Assembly (NCBI RefSeq): GCF_003369915.1 | Contig: NC_046676.1 | Span: 10,894,001-10,958,000 of the forward strand | DNA length: 64,000 nt | Reading direction: 5' to 3' | Source of the DNA: Drosophila miranda | Taxonomy: Eukaryota; Arthropoda; Insecta; Diptera; Drosophilidae | In this document: piece after piece, positions 31,801 to 43,113 of the stretch | Position numbering within the stretch: the stretch's first letter is position 1 | Layout of the letters: every line of letters starts with the position of its first letter | Notes under the pieces: generated by a model | The model's input: the letters and a program-made list of their open reading frames with translations, nothing else | Databases searched by the model: none | What the model was told of the DNA's origin: nothing | Made by a program: the position numbers and the translations under genes

Positions 31801-34800
31801 GATGCAAGTGCGCATTTATTGCGTCAGAAAATATCTCTTTTTCGCTCCATGCTGCTCATGGACCAGAATACAGACATAAATATTGTCTTGCGTGTGCGTA
31901 AAAATTTTCCATACGCTAATTAAAGAACTCCCTGCCCGGCAATCCTTTCGAATTGCGACCAAATTGAAATAAATTACGAAAATCCATTAAAAGGTTATTT
32001 ATCTAATTGGTGTTGGAGTCACATCAATACGCCAAACGACGCGAATATATTCTCCCTCTTCGCTCGCTCTCATCACAGAGAGGAAAGTTTCACGCACACT
32101 GTGACGCGGCGGCTCTCGTGATCTGCTTTACGCTCTCATGCTCCCCGGCTCTCTTTTTGTGCCAAAATGCTAAAATTAGCATTCAGACGAAGAATAAGAA
32201 CAGATATCAAAAGAAAATAGCATATAAATTAAATACGAAAAATAAAATTAAGCATGTGATGCCGTGGGCTGCCGCCTCTTACCCGCCCCGCTTTTCTCTC
32301 TGTCTCTCTTAGTGTCTCATCACGCGCCCACAGCAGAGTACCTACATATATGTATGTGTAGATTTGCCTTTGGCATGTACATATGTATGTATGTACAGCT
32401 ATGCATATGTAGTACTGGTGACGTTGTTGCTTTTGGCAAGACCCAGACGAGCCTCCGAACTAATACAGAGAAAATTGCACACGAGAACAAATAAACGCAA
32501 GTTTCCACTGTATACGCCATAAATAAAATAATATTTATTACCCAACACACTCACCTAAATCCACTATCAGTGGAAATTCCACCTCCGAAGAACTTTTACA
32601 ATATCATTTGCCGATTAGAGATTCATGACGAACATTGTGATTTGCAGAATTCCTGTGCTCTAATCGATGCACGTCTGTACTTTAAACTTTCCAGTCATTG
32701 ACCAAATCTGAACTGATCGCTGCCCCCAGCCGAAAGCTCAGAGCGAGAAAGCTTATTGGGCAGAGCAACATTGTTTTCACTTTGCATGAGGGTATGATGA
32801 CTCAAAACAGACGTTTGCAATGCAAACGTTTATACATAAGAGCGATCGGTTGAGAGCCACACATACATATGTACTTTCATATGCTTCTTGAGGTAATATG
32901 GCAATTATAATAACGATCGATCTGCAAAAGTGTATCAAAACCTTCGGCCTTTTTCTCTTTTGTACTAACTAATCATTAGAATTTGACTTTTGCTTTCTAT
33001 TTATATATATTGCTGTTGCTTTTGTTGCTGCTCTTGAGTTGGCTGATTTTTCAATGGGAAGTGCTTACCTAGTACAACAGCAAACACGTGTGCACATGAG
33101 ACCTGTTCTCAGAGAGAGAGACAGAGAGGTAGAGTGAGAGAGTGTGCGTGTACGATTGTCTGCCTATATTCGTGTGTATTGTACAGGTAACAGCAATTAT
33201 GGCTAAATGGCAAACCAGTGCCCTTCATTCAAGGTTAAGCCGACTCCCCGCCGTCGATCAGCGAAAATTTGCAAAGTTTCTGACGTTAAAACAAGCTTAA
33301 ACTCTACGTAGTTCGCCGACTAACATTGACTAATTAGTCATACCCACTAGACCCACACAAGCATACATCCAGTCTGCGAATAGCTATAGAAATATCCGAA
33401 CACGGTCTCCATCAGGTTTCGGTAGCTTTAATTGATTACGAGCAAGACAAGATATGTATTTTTAAACGGCCTCATGAATATGCACATTCCTGAAATGGTA
33501 AAAAAAGAATTCGATAGATGGGGGGGGACCATGTATTAGGTCAGATTTGGTCAGAGTTGTATAACCGTCTGGAAGTCTGTATATTAATTAACATGCTGCT
33601 GTGAAAGCACCACGAGGCTCGTAAAATACCTTTCCATCCAAAGAAATTCCATATAAAAACAAAGATTATCCATTCTGATCCTTTAGTCTAGTATTCAAAT
33701 CAATTTGTAAAAAACAATCGTTTGTGACAATATTCCACAACGCAATCCCAATTAAACACAAAACATTTCGACGCAACCTTTTATTTTACAATTAATGCAC
33801 AAATATTGAAAGAATATGCGAGAAATAATATTATTCCACAACCTTGATTTACGTGCAAAAATGTTCGGCGAAGGGCGAGTAATTTCGATATCATATCATT
33901 GTTCTGGGCAACAACAAAAAGTCCATGCGAAATGCAGTCCCAGTACTCCAGCCATACGCCACGTGGCCTAGTGTCATGTAGGCACTTGGCCGACGTCAAG
34001 AACATGGCCTCGGTGGCGCAGTTGGCAGCGCGTAAGTCTCATAATCTTAAGGTCGTGAGTTCGAGCCTCACCCGGGGCATGTAACTTTTTTGCTCCTTTT
34101 CTTCTTTTTTTTTCTCTTCTTTGTTACTAGGCTCTGACTTTTTAGTATTTAAACGAGTTTAGTAGTGCCAGTAAATCTTTCTTATGTGTTTAAAACCCTA
34201 AAAGAGCAACAAAAACGCAAACAGGTAATGCCATAAATTCTAAAATGAAATTACACTATCGTGCGGACAGGGATTACGAGTATTACGATTACAAAAGGCT
34301 GGCAGGCAGGCAGCAGTTAGAGCTGCAGTTAACTGGGCTATTACACGGCCATTACGAGTGACATTACCTCCCAGATGCCAAATGGGCAGCCGCCTTCACG
34401 CTTCCAGCTAGCAACGAGACAAAGCAAACAAACCCAGCCAACAGGCGGTGCGATGATCAGGGCAAGTGCAAGTGCATCAAGAGGCGTGGATCAAAAATTC
34501 TGGCCCATGTCACGCGCTCCCTGGGGAGCACAGCCGGAAAGTAGTTCCAACCAGATGGGATTTGCTATAATAAAACGTATATAATAGTAGTCGTACAATG
34601 TATTGCCATAGGTCGGACTTTAATTTGCAATTTAACGTTGGAATGTCTTCAGTTTCGAGTGAGAAACATGAAATTTCAAGCAGTTATTAGCTGAATATTA
34701 GCTGGGCCTTTCTCCTTCTGAAGTGCACCTGTATGCCACCATTTTGGCGCTCCACTGCTTATGTAAAGCGTGCCAAAAGAAAAAAATTTATCCAAGGTCA

Positions 34801-37800
34801 ACGAGATCGGGTAGGAATCGCTGCAGAAAGCGAAACAACTTTCGCTACCCACGACAAACGACAATGCACTCGAATGTGGTCCCCCCCTGGAGGTGGAGGC
34901 GCCTGTTGGTGGATCCTATATTTAGGACAAATGGAAAATTTTATGGAAATGTACCAGGCCAGACCACTGACACGCACACACAGAATTCCGAGGGGACGGA
35001 GTCCAAAACATTCAAGAAACGACTCAAAAGCAGAATACAACAAAAAAATCAACCAATCACAAAATTTTCCGTTCACTTTGTGGGGCGCCGCAACGGCCAC
35101 ATGATTCACTCTCTTCGCCTCTCTTCTGGGTCCTATCGATGACGCCATACTATTGCACATACTTCAAGTTTGCACAGTACAAATTCCACCGTCTGTGTCT
35201 CTCTTCTTCGTTCGCTGATCTTCGCGAATGGTCTGGGTGAAGGGTATGAAGGGTATGCAGGGTTCTACCACTACCAGTAGCCACAAAATGCATCGGTGTA
35301 TGAGGCGTTCGTTATCTGCGCAATTTTACAGCGAACGTTGCAGAAATGTTCCCGAGATCGAGATCGAGATCTCCACGTGATGCGACAGATGCGGCCAAGT
35401 TGGTCACTGGGTTAGCTGCACTTGGACAACCTTGAAAATATTGAGAGATCTTTGATGAGAAAAAAAAGGTAGACGGGTTGCCATTCCGATCAATGCTCAA
35501 ATATGTTTAAATCTTTGAAACATTCCCGCTAATACTCATAAAGAGTAAGTGCTTTTGATCATTATAAAATATCTGATCACTCACTTCTAGGATGATCGAA
35601 TCACATTGGGGATTATCTACACATGTTAACTACTTGTATTGTAATACTTAGACTTCCATTGTATTACCCCATCATCTACAGCTCGTTAATTTGTTCCCAG
35701 TCCTTTCTCCCGACTTCCCGCCATTGTGGAGCGTGACTTTAACAGTTGCCTACTAACATTCACACCTCAATCTTGGTCACATGTGCGACTTTCCACAGAA
35801 ATACGGTGTCAACTAAAAAATCTCCCGCACTTTTAAAATTTCCACGAGCAGAGTACATTTCCATGCAGCCGCCGATGCAGGCACCCCCACCTTAAAGAAA
35901 TGCACCTTGGGCTCACAGACACCATCACAGAGATCGATTCGGTCTCTTTCTCTGCCTACGGCTGAGGATGCATGCATTTAAGAGAGCGCCCGCTTGGCGC
36001 AGCAGCGCCAAAGAGCGAGCAGCGCAGCTGGTTTTAGGGGGCACGTTCGTTTCGCTGTTTGTTGGCCGCCTGATGGCGGCTGCTGGGGCGACAAGCCCCC
36101 GTGCGTGACGTCACGTAAGCGAGACGGTTACAGCCACACAGCCCCACAGCCGAACACGATAAAACGAGTTGTGTGCTGGAGAGAGGGGATCGACGGTGGG
36201 GGCAGCAGCAGATAAGTAACCAGAACGAATCGTGCAACGTGATACTTGAAACGAGGCACTGCCCGCCCGTCAGGCCAAAGAGAAGACCAAGAAAACATGT
36301 GACGCGAGGGGCGATAGATAAGACACAGATACAAATTATCGACTCGATATTGCCATTGGGGTGTCATCGACCACCCCCCTGCCGCACGCCGTGCGCCGAT
36401 TGGGGCGCGAGAAATCTGGTCACATGTGCGAGATCTGGCGAGAACTTGCGAGGCTAAATTTAGTTCCCGATCCCAGACAGACATCCGTTGCAACCGCTAA
36501 CCTTGAACTTACACTTGCATTCCACAGACACAGACGGCCCTGAGAGGCACGGCATTTGCATACCCAGCGCCAGACTTCATTAGATCCGAATCACTTATCC
36601 ACAGATATATCCACAGACGGCGTCCGGTCTGGTCAGGTGCAGCAAACTGGAATTTAAACGTACTAAGGAATGAATAACCACAAACTGTCGGAATGTATCG
36701 GCCGAATATACCAATAACCGTCGAACAGGTTAACCAGACAGACGACAGCTGTGGTCGGGTATATGGATTACTTGGACTGCGAATTTCCTGGTAATACCAT
36801 CAAGAATCAAAGGAAAACATCCTATCCCTCTTCTATTTCGTAAAATCTTTGTACTCCAAAGTCTCAGACTCTTTGAGAAGGTATTTTTCAGTTATTTGAT
36901 TGTGTAATAATGCCTTACACCTGAGAGTCCCTTGAGCAGGGGTTGGGTGGTAAGGGGGCTAGGGGTTGGGGTTGGGGTTGGGGTTCGGCGTCATTGTCAC
37001 GTTTCGTTTGTCTGCGCTTCGTGTGATCTGACAGTAAACATTTTCTAATTAACCCGTGTTGGGGCTCAACTGTCGTCTGGCTGTCGTTTTGCATATACGT
37101 AGTATAGTATGTATCTTCCTTATAGTATAAATACCAATTCCCATGACACACCCCCTGGAGGCAGGCCCTACTACTACGATCTGAACGATCGCAATTGGAA
37201 AAGAGTCGAATGAATAAATCAATTCCGAAGATTTCCAACGACGCAGTAGAGGTTCTTGTCCCTGCCTGTACTGTGGGCGTTTCCCACGAATTTATATGAT
37301 TCATTTTTAATATATATTTATGTACGTGAATATATAAACTGTGAAATTAAGGATAGTTTTTTTTCTTAGAAATATTTACACCACTTTGCCCGTTCTTTGG
37401 ACCCAACTTTGTTCCACTGTTCCTGGAACAGGCGAGCCCTCTAAAAATATTCCATCGTAGATCCATCTAGACGATCGTAATTATTATTTATTGCCTTGAT
37501 TGACTTGCACATTGCCACACATTTATAACTAAATAGGGAACACAACAAAACGATGAGCAAACTTTGGGTACACACTGTATGTAAATTGAAAATAGCGTTG
37601 ATATTTGATTGAACGATCGTACCATTTATTCGTATTTATGTACGAGTATAGTAGTGTAATGTGTAAAATGTTTGCCCTAGATTATTTTCGAGAAATTTCC
37701 TCTTGCGTAACTCATATTTCTTCTGACGGAAGCAAAGACAGGTACGAGTACCGGTTCAAGTTTAATAGACACTGGAAAACATATGTTTATTAGGATCTGG

Positions 37801-40472
37801 GTTGAAGATCTGTCTTTCAGTCAATCTTCTCGAAAAACACTTGTGTCAATGTGCGTGGTATGCCGTATGCGTAGAAGGTGAAATCCAAGCGATAGACACC
37901 GGCAGGAAATGGCAAATTTATTTTCGTGGGATCCAGGCCAAACTTATCCACAGTCATGTGGTTCTAAAGGGAAAGATATATGAGCATTGACTTTGAGCGG
38001 ACCCCAGAATAGAACCCACCTCCGTCCAGGGACAGGAGTGGTTGAAGTTGCTGTGCTTGCGGACTGTGTCGAAGATGAAGCGCTCGAAGGAGAGCTCGCG
38101 GCTGGTGGCGGCCATCAGCTTGCAGAAGTCGAAGAGCACGTTGTACATGAAGGGGCGGTAGCCGTCGCGCCGCTGGAAGCACTGCAGTCGCGTGGTCAGG
38201 TTGCGCACAGGCGGCTGCAGCAGGCTGACCTTCAGCGAGAGCTCCACATGGTTGCGCCGCACCACCTTCAGGCGACAGTACTCGTATCTGGTGAAGCCCG
38301 CCGTTGTGGGCAGGTCCTGGCACTTGACGTTGGTGAACTTCAGCAGGCGGGTGGCCTGCAAGAAGGGCCTTGAGTGGCTGGATCCCATCTGGCGTTGATC
38401 TTACCCACACTCGCTGCTTGGAGCAGGACCGCCAGCAATATTATCAGGCTTTGGCGCATTTTCACAGAATGATCTGGAATTTGTACGACTTGCGGTCAGA
38501 GTGAAAAGGCCTGATGGAACATTATAAACCAATTTTGACTATTAAATATCAATCTAAATATAATTAACAATTTGGATACCCTGACAGAGGGTACTCGTGA
38601 TTATTGCAGAAGCCTCTAAAGGCCCCAAAAAAATATTCAAAGAGTTCTTGATCGAAAGATTAACCATAATCTTTATTCCTTTTAACAAATAGCCTAATTG
38701 CTGTGAAAAGCGTATCTAGAGCCTCGGATAAGTGTGAATCGGAGTTTCAATTTGAATCATGTGAAAAACCGAAATGAACGACGCAATTAGCCGCTTTTGA
38801 ACCTTTTACTGTAACCCCATTCAAAGGTCCATCCCATCAAAATTACCGCCCACATAAGCGAATTTATTGAAAGAACGCATTTAAGCCTCGATTAGAGCCA
38901 CAGCAACAACACCCTGCTTCTCCTCCTCCCCCACCCAAACGGCTATTGACTTCATTGCAGTGCAAAAAAAAAAACAAAAAAAAAAAAGAAAAGCGAAATT
39001 CTTGGAAATATGTTAACAATTTCCTGTTGTCGTTCGGTTTTCAATTACAACTAACAAAAGAAATACAGAATTAAGCAAAAACATGAATCAGGGAAATCGA
39101 ATGGTAATTTTTCACACCACATAACATAATTCTTTGACTCATCGAAGTAATCACATTTCCCTTGTACTTAATCCGCGGTTTGCACGGTGTACAAGGGGTG
39201 TATTGGCATGGGCGGGCATCACATTAAAAACTGATTTACTTCTCATATGTATATTGAATATCATTACCATTAAAGTGCCCAAAGGGGATTCCCCTTTTTT
39301 TGGTTATTAACAAATCCGAGTAGCGGGTGTCTGATAGTCGACTCCTCCACTGGACAGAGCATTATATTTGTGGGTTTCTTTCTGCCCCAGTCAGCAGCAT
39401 ACAGCGATGCACCGGCAGCCACAGCGGCGTATACTTGATGCCTCACGTCATGTCCAACGACGACGACGCATTTAGCTCGTTTTTCGAATGATTTGTATGT
39501 AAAGTTTCTGCCAACGCGCTCATATTTCGAAATGTGAACACCAACACCTGCAGGTCTCTCAAGCGGCTCAGGTGATGCCCGATCCACACACACACACACA
39601 AAACACACACACAAACGCAATGATTGAACCATTTTTGCATTGACTTGGCGAAATTTCGCAGCGGTTCTGAGAAACCGTTTTTGGGCAGCACTGAAAACCG
39701 ATGCGTTCCCAAATTTGGGCCGCTGAGTCAGTGACCTCTCCCACGAAAACCCACCGAAAACGGGGAAAGGCTCGATGGCCTCCCCATGGGTTGGATGAAT
39801 TATGATTTTCGTTGCACTTTTTGTTGAATGAAAGTACTTGGCAGTTTCTGGTGTGAATATTTTCTGAATGAAGTGCGATTCAGGCGATTCACCGTGCATA
39901 TCAAATGACTGCCATTTGAGGTAATTGTCGATATTAACATGAATTTTGATAAGCCTCAGACTATTGCTTTTACATAAGAAAGTAATAGAAGGAGAGGAAT
40001 ATTAACCTGGGGGGATTTTAGGGTTCTTAGCACCCTATAAATAGTTCTGATAGATACTGCAAATAGAAAGGGCTTGTGGATAATTTTGCATCATAATGTG
40101 ATGGAGGGAAGCCTGCGTCATAGGCATCGGCTAATTGTCGCTCAATGTCGCTGGTGTCGCATTTGACGCGGCTCGGACATTGCCAAGTGCCAAGTGCACT
40201 TCAAGACCAGTCCACACCCGTAAGCGGGGACTCTTCATTGTCGTCAATTGCTAACGTATGCCTGCTCTCTCTTTCTCTGATCTCTTCCAGACTCGTGCCT
40301 GCGCTGCCAGGCGGACAATAAGCGAGATGTGATGGGACGCCAAGACTGTGTGGTGGTGTGGGGCGAATGCAACCACTCCTTCCACCACTGCTGCATGTCG
40401 CTGTGGGTCAAGCAGAACAACCGGTGTCCGCTCTGCCAGCAGGAGTGGTCCATTCAGCGCATGGGAAAGTAA
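19841..40472 (+). CDS. Roc2: Roc2 (Rbx2-type RING-box protein), two exons
   Basis: Exons 19841-20000 and 40291-40472 join to 113 aa, the length I know for fly Roc2. The start [17 protein letters not shown] is followed by [20 protein letters not shown], the conserved Rbx signature with the cullin-binding strand. The RING-H2 zinc ligands run from CDICAICR through CLRCQADN and CNHSFHHCC to NNRCPLCQ. Role: catalytic RING subunit of cullin-RING ubiquitin ligases (Cul5 type in particular). The donor is ATGG|GTAAGT, the acceptor TCTTCCAG|ACTCG, restoring Asp across the joint. The 20.3-kb intron contains Tret1, a DUF1091 gene and a tRNA. Poly(A) signal AATAAA at 40555-40560. Confidence 0.97.
20001..21623 (+). 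other. Roc2: Roc2 intron, 5' part
   Basis: Intronic sequence before the 3' end of Tret1. No ORF supported. A TATATATATATA run lies at 21129-21145 and a short (CAG)n at 21003-21018. The 3' UTR of Tret1 (minus) probably covers the last few hundred bases. Confidence 0.6.
21624..26944 (-). CDS. Tret1: Facilitated trehalose transporter Tret1, long isoform
   Basis: Seven coding exons on the minus strand: 26837-26944, 25192-26165, 24617-24767, 23298-23423, 22235-23020, 21880-22165 and 21624-21811, with GT-AG joints and matching phases, giving 872 aa. The N-terminal 390 residues or so are cytosolic, with poly-Gly, poly-Gln (CAG run 26005-26036) and repeated [20 protein letters not shown] blocks that look like phosphorylation sites. 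The rest is a 12-helix MFS sugar transporter: [39 protein letters not shown] and [12 protein letters not shown]. Role: moves trehalose out of fat body and into tissues. The whole gene is nested antisense in the Roc2 intron. Confidence 0.96.
23509..23592 (-). CDS. Tret1: Tret1 alternative first coding exon (short isoform)
   Basis: 28 codons starting [20 protein letters not shown] and ending in TCTCAG before a GTGGAT donor. It splices in phase to exon 23298-23423 (VLAAM...), replacing the long cytosolic N-terminus. It agrees with the short isoform I recall for fly Tret1. This transporter would have a 28-residue tail instead of about 390, so cytosolic regulation would differ. Its promoter should lie upstream (above 23600), where I find no clear TATA box. 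Confidence 0.85.
26945..27089 (-). other. Tret1: Tret1 5' UTR exon part
   Basis: A good acceptor (TTTTACAG, read on the minus strand at 27090-27097) precedes a 145-nt leader with no ATG before the Met at 26944. The first, non-coding exon is presumably near the 29.57-kb promoter. Confidence 0.55.
27090..29570 (-). other. Tret1: Tret1 5' intron and leader region
   Basis: No coding sequence supported. Holds (GATA/GGTA)n at 27146-27177, a CA run 28339-28364, T-runs at 27828-27843 and 28977-28995. A first non-coding exon starting near 29576 is likely, but I cannot fix its donor. Confidence 0.45.
28339..28364. repeat. (CA)n microsatellite
   Basis: Thirteen CA units. Other CA runs of the same kind lie at 44371-44392, 44505-44523, 51312-51341 and 59127-59144. 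Confidence 0.8.
29571..29612 (-). promoter_or_regulatory. TATA/Inr promoter for the long Tret1 transcript
   Basis: On the minus strand CTATATAAGCG starts at about 29611, and an initiator TTCAGTG follows with its A at 29576, 34 nt after the first T of the TATA box. Both element and spacing are right for a focused RNA polymerase II start. A GAGA-type (CT)n tract at 29717-29739 lies upstream, as in paused fly promoters. Confidence 0.55.
29717..29739. repeat. (CT)n / GAGA tract
   Basis: Uninterrupted CT dinucleotides, about 11 repeats, binding site for GAGA factor type proteins; 105 bp or more upstream of the TATA box described at 29603-29610. Confidence 0.7.
29740..34006. other. Roc2 intron, middle part
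   Basis: Upstream of Tret1. Only low-complexity tracts (GAGA runs at 31098-31128 and 33110-33145, TACATATGTATGTA-type repeats at 32340-32415) and no supported gene. Short frames here show no protein-like composition. Confidence 0.5.
34007..34079 (+). tRNA. tRNA-Met (CAT), elongator type
   Basis: 73 nt, GCCTCGG/CCGGGGC acceptor stem with A discriminator, A box TGGCGCAGTTGG, B box GGTTCGAGCC-like (AGTTCGAGCCT), anticodon CAT at 34040-34042. Followed by TGTAACTTTTTT, a polymerase III stop. No intron. Identical to the minus-strand copy at 40651-40723. Confidence 0.95.
34080..37816. other. Roc2 intron between tRNA-Met and the DUF1091 gene
   Basis: No coding sequence supported. Includes the four-copy GGGGTT tract at 36962-36983, a GAGATC triple at 35355-35372, and GC-rich 35990-36460 with CGCAGCAGCGCC-like patches that could be an enhancer or unannotated exon. 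Confidence 0.45.
36962..36983 (+). repeat. (GGGGTT)n, G-quadruplex-capable tract
   Basis: Four uninterrupted GGGG runs separated by TT. Sequence is that of ciliate telomeric repeat, not of fly telomeres, which use retrotransposons. Strong four-tetrad G4 former on the plus strand. Confidence 0.8.
37817..38459 (-). CDS. DUF1091-family secreted protein
   Basis: Three exons on the minus strand: signal-peptide exon from Met 38459 ([19 protein letters not shown]), then 38020-38355 and 37817-37963. The 336-nt middle exon and 147-nt last exon are in phase (GAG|AAC joint). The body has [52 protein letters not shown] and HSCPWTE, the Cys-containing pattern of the insect-specific DUF1091 family, about 180 aa in all. 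The donor of exon 1 is uncertain: AGT|GTGGGT fits the phase, while GTGG|GTAAG is the stronger site but breaks it. Family role unclear (extracellular, chemosensory or lipid-related suggestions exist). Nested in the Roc2 intron. Confidence 0.82.
38460..40290. other. Roc2: Roc2 intron, 3' part
   Basis: No gene supported. An A-rich tract 38966-38990 and CA-rich 39588-39612 are the only features. The acceptor for Roc2 exon 2 is CTTCCAG at 40284-40290, preceded by a CT-rich tract. Confidence 0.55.
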
Positions 40473-40554
40473 ACCACATTGATATTCCCCTCGATCCATT
40501 AGCTCTTAATTAAGTTAACCTAAAAGTCGGCTACTGTCTACTAAATATTCTAAA

Positions 40555-40560
40555 AATAAA
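40555..40560 (+). terminator. Roc2: Roc2 poly(A) signal
   Basis: AATAAA 83 bp after the Roc2 stop codon. Cleavage should fall before the minus-strand tRNA-Met at 40651. Confidence 0.7.
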
Positions 40561-40650
40561 ATGAAAATGTAAAAGAAGAAATCAAACCTATACTTTATTC
40601 CATATTGAATAAAAAAAGGAAAATAAAAACAAGGGCAAAAAAAAGTTACA

Positions 40651-40723
40651 TGCCCCGGGTGAGGCTCGAACTCACGACCTTAAGATTATGAGACTTACGC
40701 GCTGCCAACTGCGCCACCGAGGC
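40651..40723 (-). tRNA. tRNA-Met (CAT), second copy
   Basis: Exact reverse complement of the tRNA at 34007-34079, anticodon CAT, followed on its strand by TGTAACTTTTTTTT. The 12 downstream bases are shared with the other copy, showing a duplication that included the terminator. It lies convergent to Roc2. Confidence 0.95.
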
Positions 40724-40934
40724 GATGGGTTCATTTCGGTCTAAGGAACATTTCAACACAGTCAAACGTTCTACTCTCAGAATGAAAACATTCAGCATGA
40801 ACTCCAAATGTATGGTAATTAATTATTGGATATATAATCAAGCAATTAAAGATGGTTTGAGGTATTTTATCGGGATTCCAGCTGTCGAAACTCCACTGGG
40901 TTCGAGTGAGTCATTGGCACAGCGTCCACCACCT

Positions 40935-41007
40935 GTCCCTTTGGCGCAGAGGATAGCGCGTTGGACTTCTAATCCAAAGGTCGCGGGTTCGATCCCCGCA
41001 AGGGATG
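40935..41007 (+). tRNA. tRNA-Arg (TCT)
   Basis: 73 nt with GTCCCTT/AAGGGAT acceptor stem (one G-T pair), A box TGGCGCAGAGG, anticodon TCT at 40968-40970 in CTTCTAA, B box GGTTCGATCCC, discriminator G. Stop signal is a run of nine T at 41022-41030. No intron. Confidence 0.93.
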
Positions 41008-41096
41008 TCCGTCAGTGACAAATTTTTTTTTAGTTACAGATTGATTTTAAATATTTTTTTAATTTTATCTAATATCTACAGAGTATAACTTTTAAT

Positions 41097-41425
41097 TCAG
41101 GCCTTTGGTTGCAGGGAAGGGGAAAGATTCCGCTCCAGGACAGAACCGCTCAGCCGGAGGTTCTCCAGTTTGTCGGCGTTCGTTGTGAGGCTCTCTTCGG
41201 ACAAGCGCTTGGAGCGAACTTCCTGAATGGAGGCTGCAAGGTAATCAAAATACGTTGTAGACCAACTAGAAAGTTCTTTCAGCACGTTCACTTACGACTG
41301 TATGGGGTATATTTGTCAGACAGCAGGCTCTCCAGATTATAGCCGATAAAGCCCACCACGCCGGCAATGGGCAGAGTTATGTAAACGGCATTGCGCCTGA
41401 GGACAGCCATTACAAGCGGCCACAT
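41097..41425 (-). CDS. SMIM12-like small membrane protein
   Basis: Two exons: 41296-41425 (MWPLVMAVLRRNAVYITLPI, then AGVVGFIGYNLESLL) and 41097-41233, spliced GTAAGT/TTGCAG with Pro restored, 88 aa. One N-terminal membrane segment (about residues 10-35) followed by a charged tail ending SLQPKA. The opening MWP, the GY.LE motif after the membrane segment, and the ending pattern match vertebrate SMIM12 (C1orf212) as I recall it. Probably mitochondrial or ER membrane, function not established. Its promoter would overlap the DRE at 41531-41538, which faces the F-box gene. Confidence 0.75.
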
Positions 41426-41530
41426 TGTACTTCTCTTATTGTAAGAATATAGATGATTTTTTATTATATTATTTTTCTTAATTTAGATTCAGAATTTTGC
41501 AATTTGACAAGCGGCCATATCAACAGTGGA

Positions 41531-42320
41531 TATCGATAAAATCGAACTTAACCCACTAAACCCTCTCTTATTTAAGCAGATGTGCAACTTGAGTTAAGCC
41601 GCGGCAATAGTACTGATTGTCAGTTCTTCTCGTAGCACAACAAGGTGCATTCACTGCATTCATTATCGCCATCAAAAAACAACATATGTATTTTATGAGC
41701 TTATTGTTTGCTCAAATCTTTTTATACACACGGGTATATTTATAAAATATTGTTGTCTTAACGGGCTTTGAACGCACCTTGTCGTGCTAACACACCGATG
41801 TAAAAATAATGTAGAAATGTCATGTCTCCTCATCAGGTGCCTCCCTGACAATTGCATGCCTGTGTAGTTGCCATGTAAGAAAACTAAGAAAGATTTCCGT
41901 TATTCAGACAGACATCTTCATTTTCAAAGGTTTATTTAAGAACAAATGGGTTTTTGAACTTTCGCTCTCAAATCGCTCTCTCCAATGTATTGCATTTAAA
42001 TCCTTATCGCTCATTTTCAAACAATTTATATTTGGCGCGCACCACTCGGCTCTTTGTGCTCTCTTTGAATGGGGTATGAATCGGTAGAAACAATTTTAAA
42101 TACTTTTAAATTATATACCTTAATTGCTGTACTTGGATGTAGTGATGCACTTCATCCCCGCTGTACTTGGCTTTTCTTCTTCATTCTTCATTCAAATTTC
42201 GACAGAAATTTAAATTTGCTTATCGATTTCAGCGAATAAAATTACAGCGACAGATACTTAGCTCGATAGTATCAGGAAAACCATCGATAGTAGCGGCTAG
42301 CATAACATCGATAGTGCCCT
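41531..42320. promoter_or_regulatory. Divergent promoter region with DRE and E2F-type sites
   Basis: Perfect DRE TATCGATA at 41531-41538, TTTGGCGC at 42031-42038, and a cluster of near-DRE sites (TTATCGATTT near 42222, CCATCGATAG near 42281, ACATCGATAG near 42307). These lie between the minus-strand SMIM12-like gene and the plus-strand F-box gene. DREF-type housekeeping control is the inference. Confidence 0.55.
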
Positions 42321-43113
42321 CGATTTTTTGACACCTCTACTTCATCGCCAACAAACAAAAAACAATCTTTCTCGGGCCGCAAACAATGTAAACAACAGAA
42401 AAAATAGTAATTAATTAATTAATTAGCATAACGCAAGGAACAAACCAAGCAGCAAAATATAAAGTCAACTTAATCAATCAGTGGCCCGACATTGGGAAAG
42501 TCAATTGGAGTGCAGTTTTAGTTCTGAGTGCAGTGCATATTGCAGTTTATTAAAGCGATGAAAAAACTGGCAATTACATAAAAACTAACATTTCGAAAGG
42601 CAGTAAAAAACGCAGCAACAAGTGCAGGCCAGTGGCGGCTCACAGGAGAAGAGAAGCGAAAAAAAAAATGCTTGAAAGAGAAAAACTTATTTACGCATCA
42701 AGCAGTGGATTGGCGAATCGAAGTTGCAGGTTGCAATAATGTCAATGGCGAAAAACTGCAGCGAATGCAGTTGCAATGTAAAGAATGCAAAGACAGCAGC
42801 AGGAGTTAAACAATTGCTACGCAAAAGAACAAAGAACTACCTAAGGCAACAACAGTAATCACAACAAGAAGAGGAAGAAAAACAACAATATCAGCGACGC
42901 ATAATTTCCTGCTCACAAACACACACGCACATAAGCACGCAAGCACACAAAGAGCCAAAAGCTGTGTCTGTGTGTGCTCGTGTGGGAGAGGCACAGCAGA
43001 GAGGAGGAGAGCCGGCCAACAAAGAATATCGTTTCGGCGGAGGGGAACGAACGAGAGCGGGACAGAGAGTGAGCTGCTGCATTTCTTGATTTTTACAAAT
43101 CGCAAGGCATAAA

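Noticed and set aside
36962..36985. GGGGTT repeat considered as a telomere remnant.
   Set aside because: Drosophila telomeres are built of retrotransposons; four copies in an intron are better called a simple repeat with G4 potential.
37964..38410. Minus-strand 148-codon frame starting [11 protein letters not shown] overlapping the DUF1091 gene.
   Set aside because: Arg/Ala/Gln-rich shadow frame; the spliced frame with a signal peptide and Cys pattern is the better reading.
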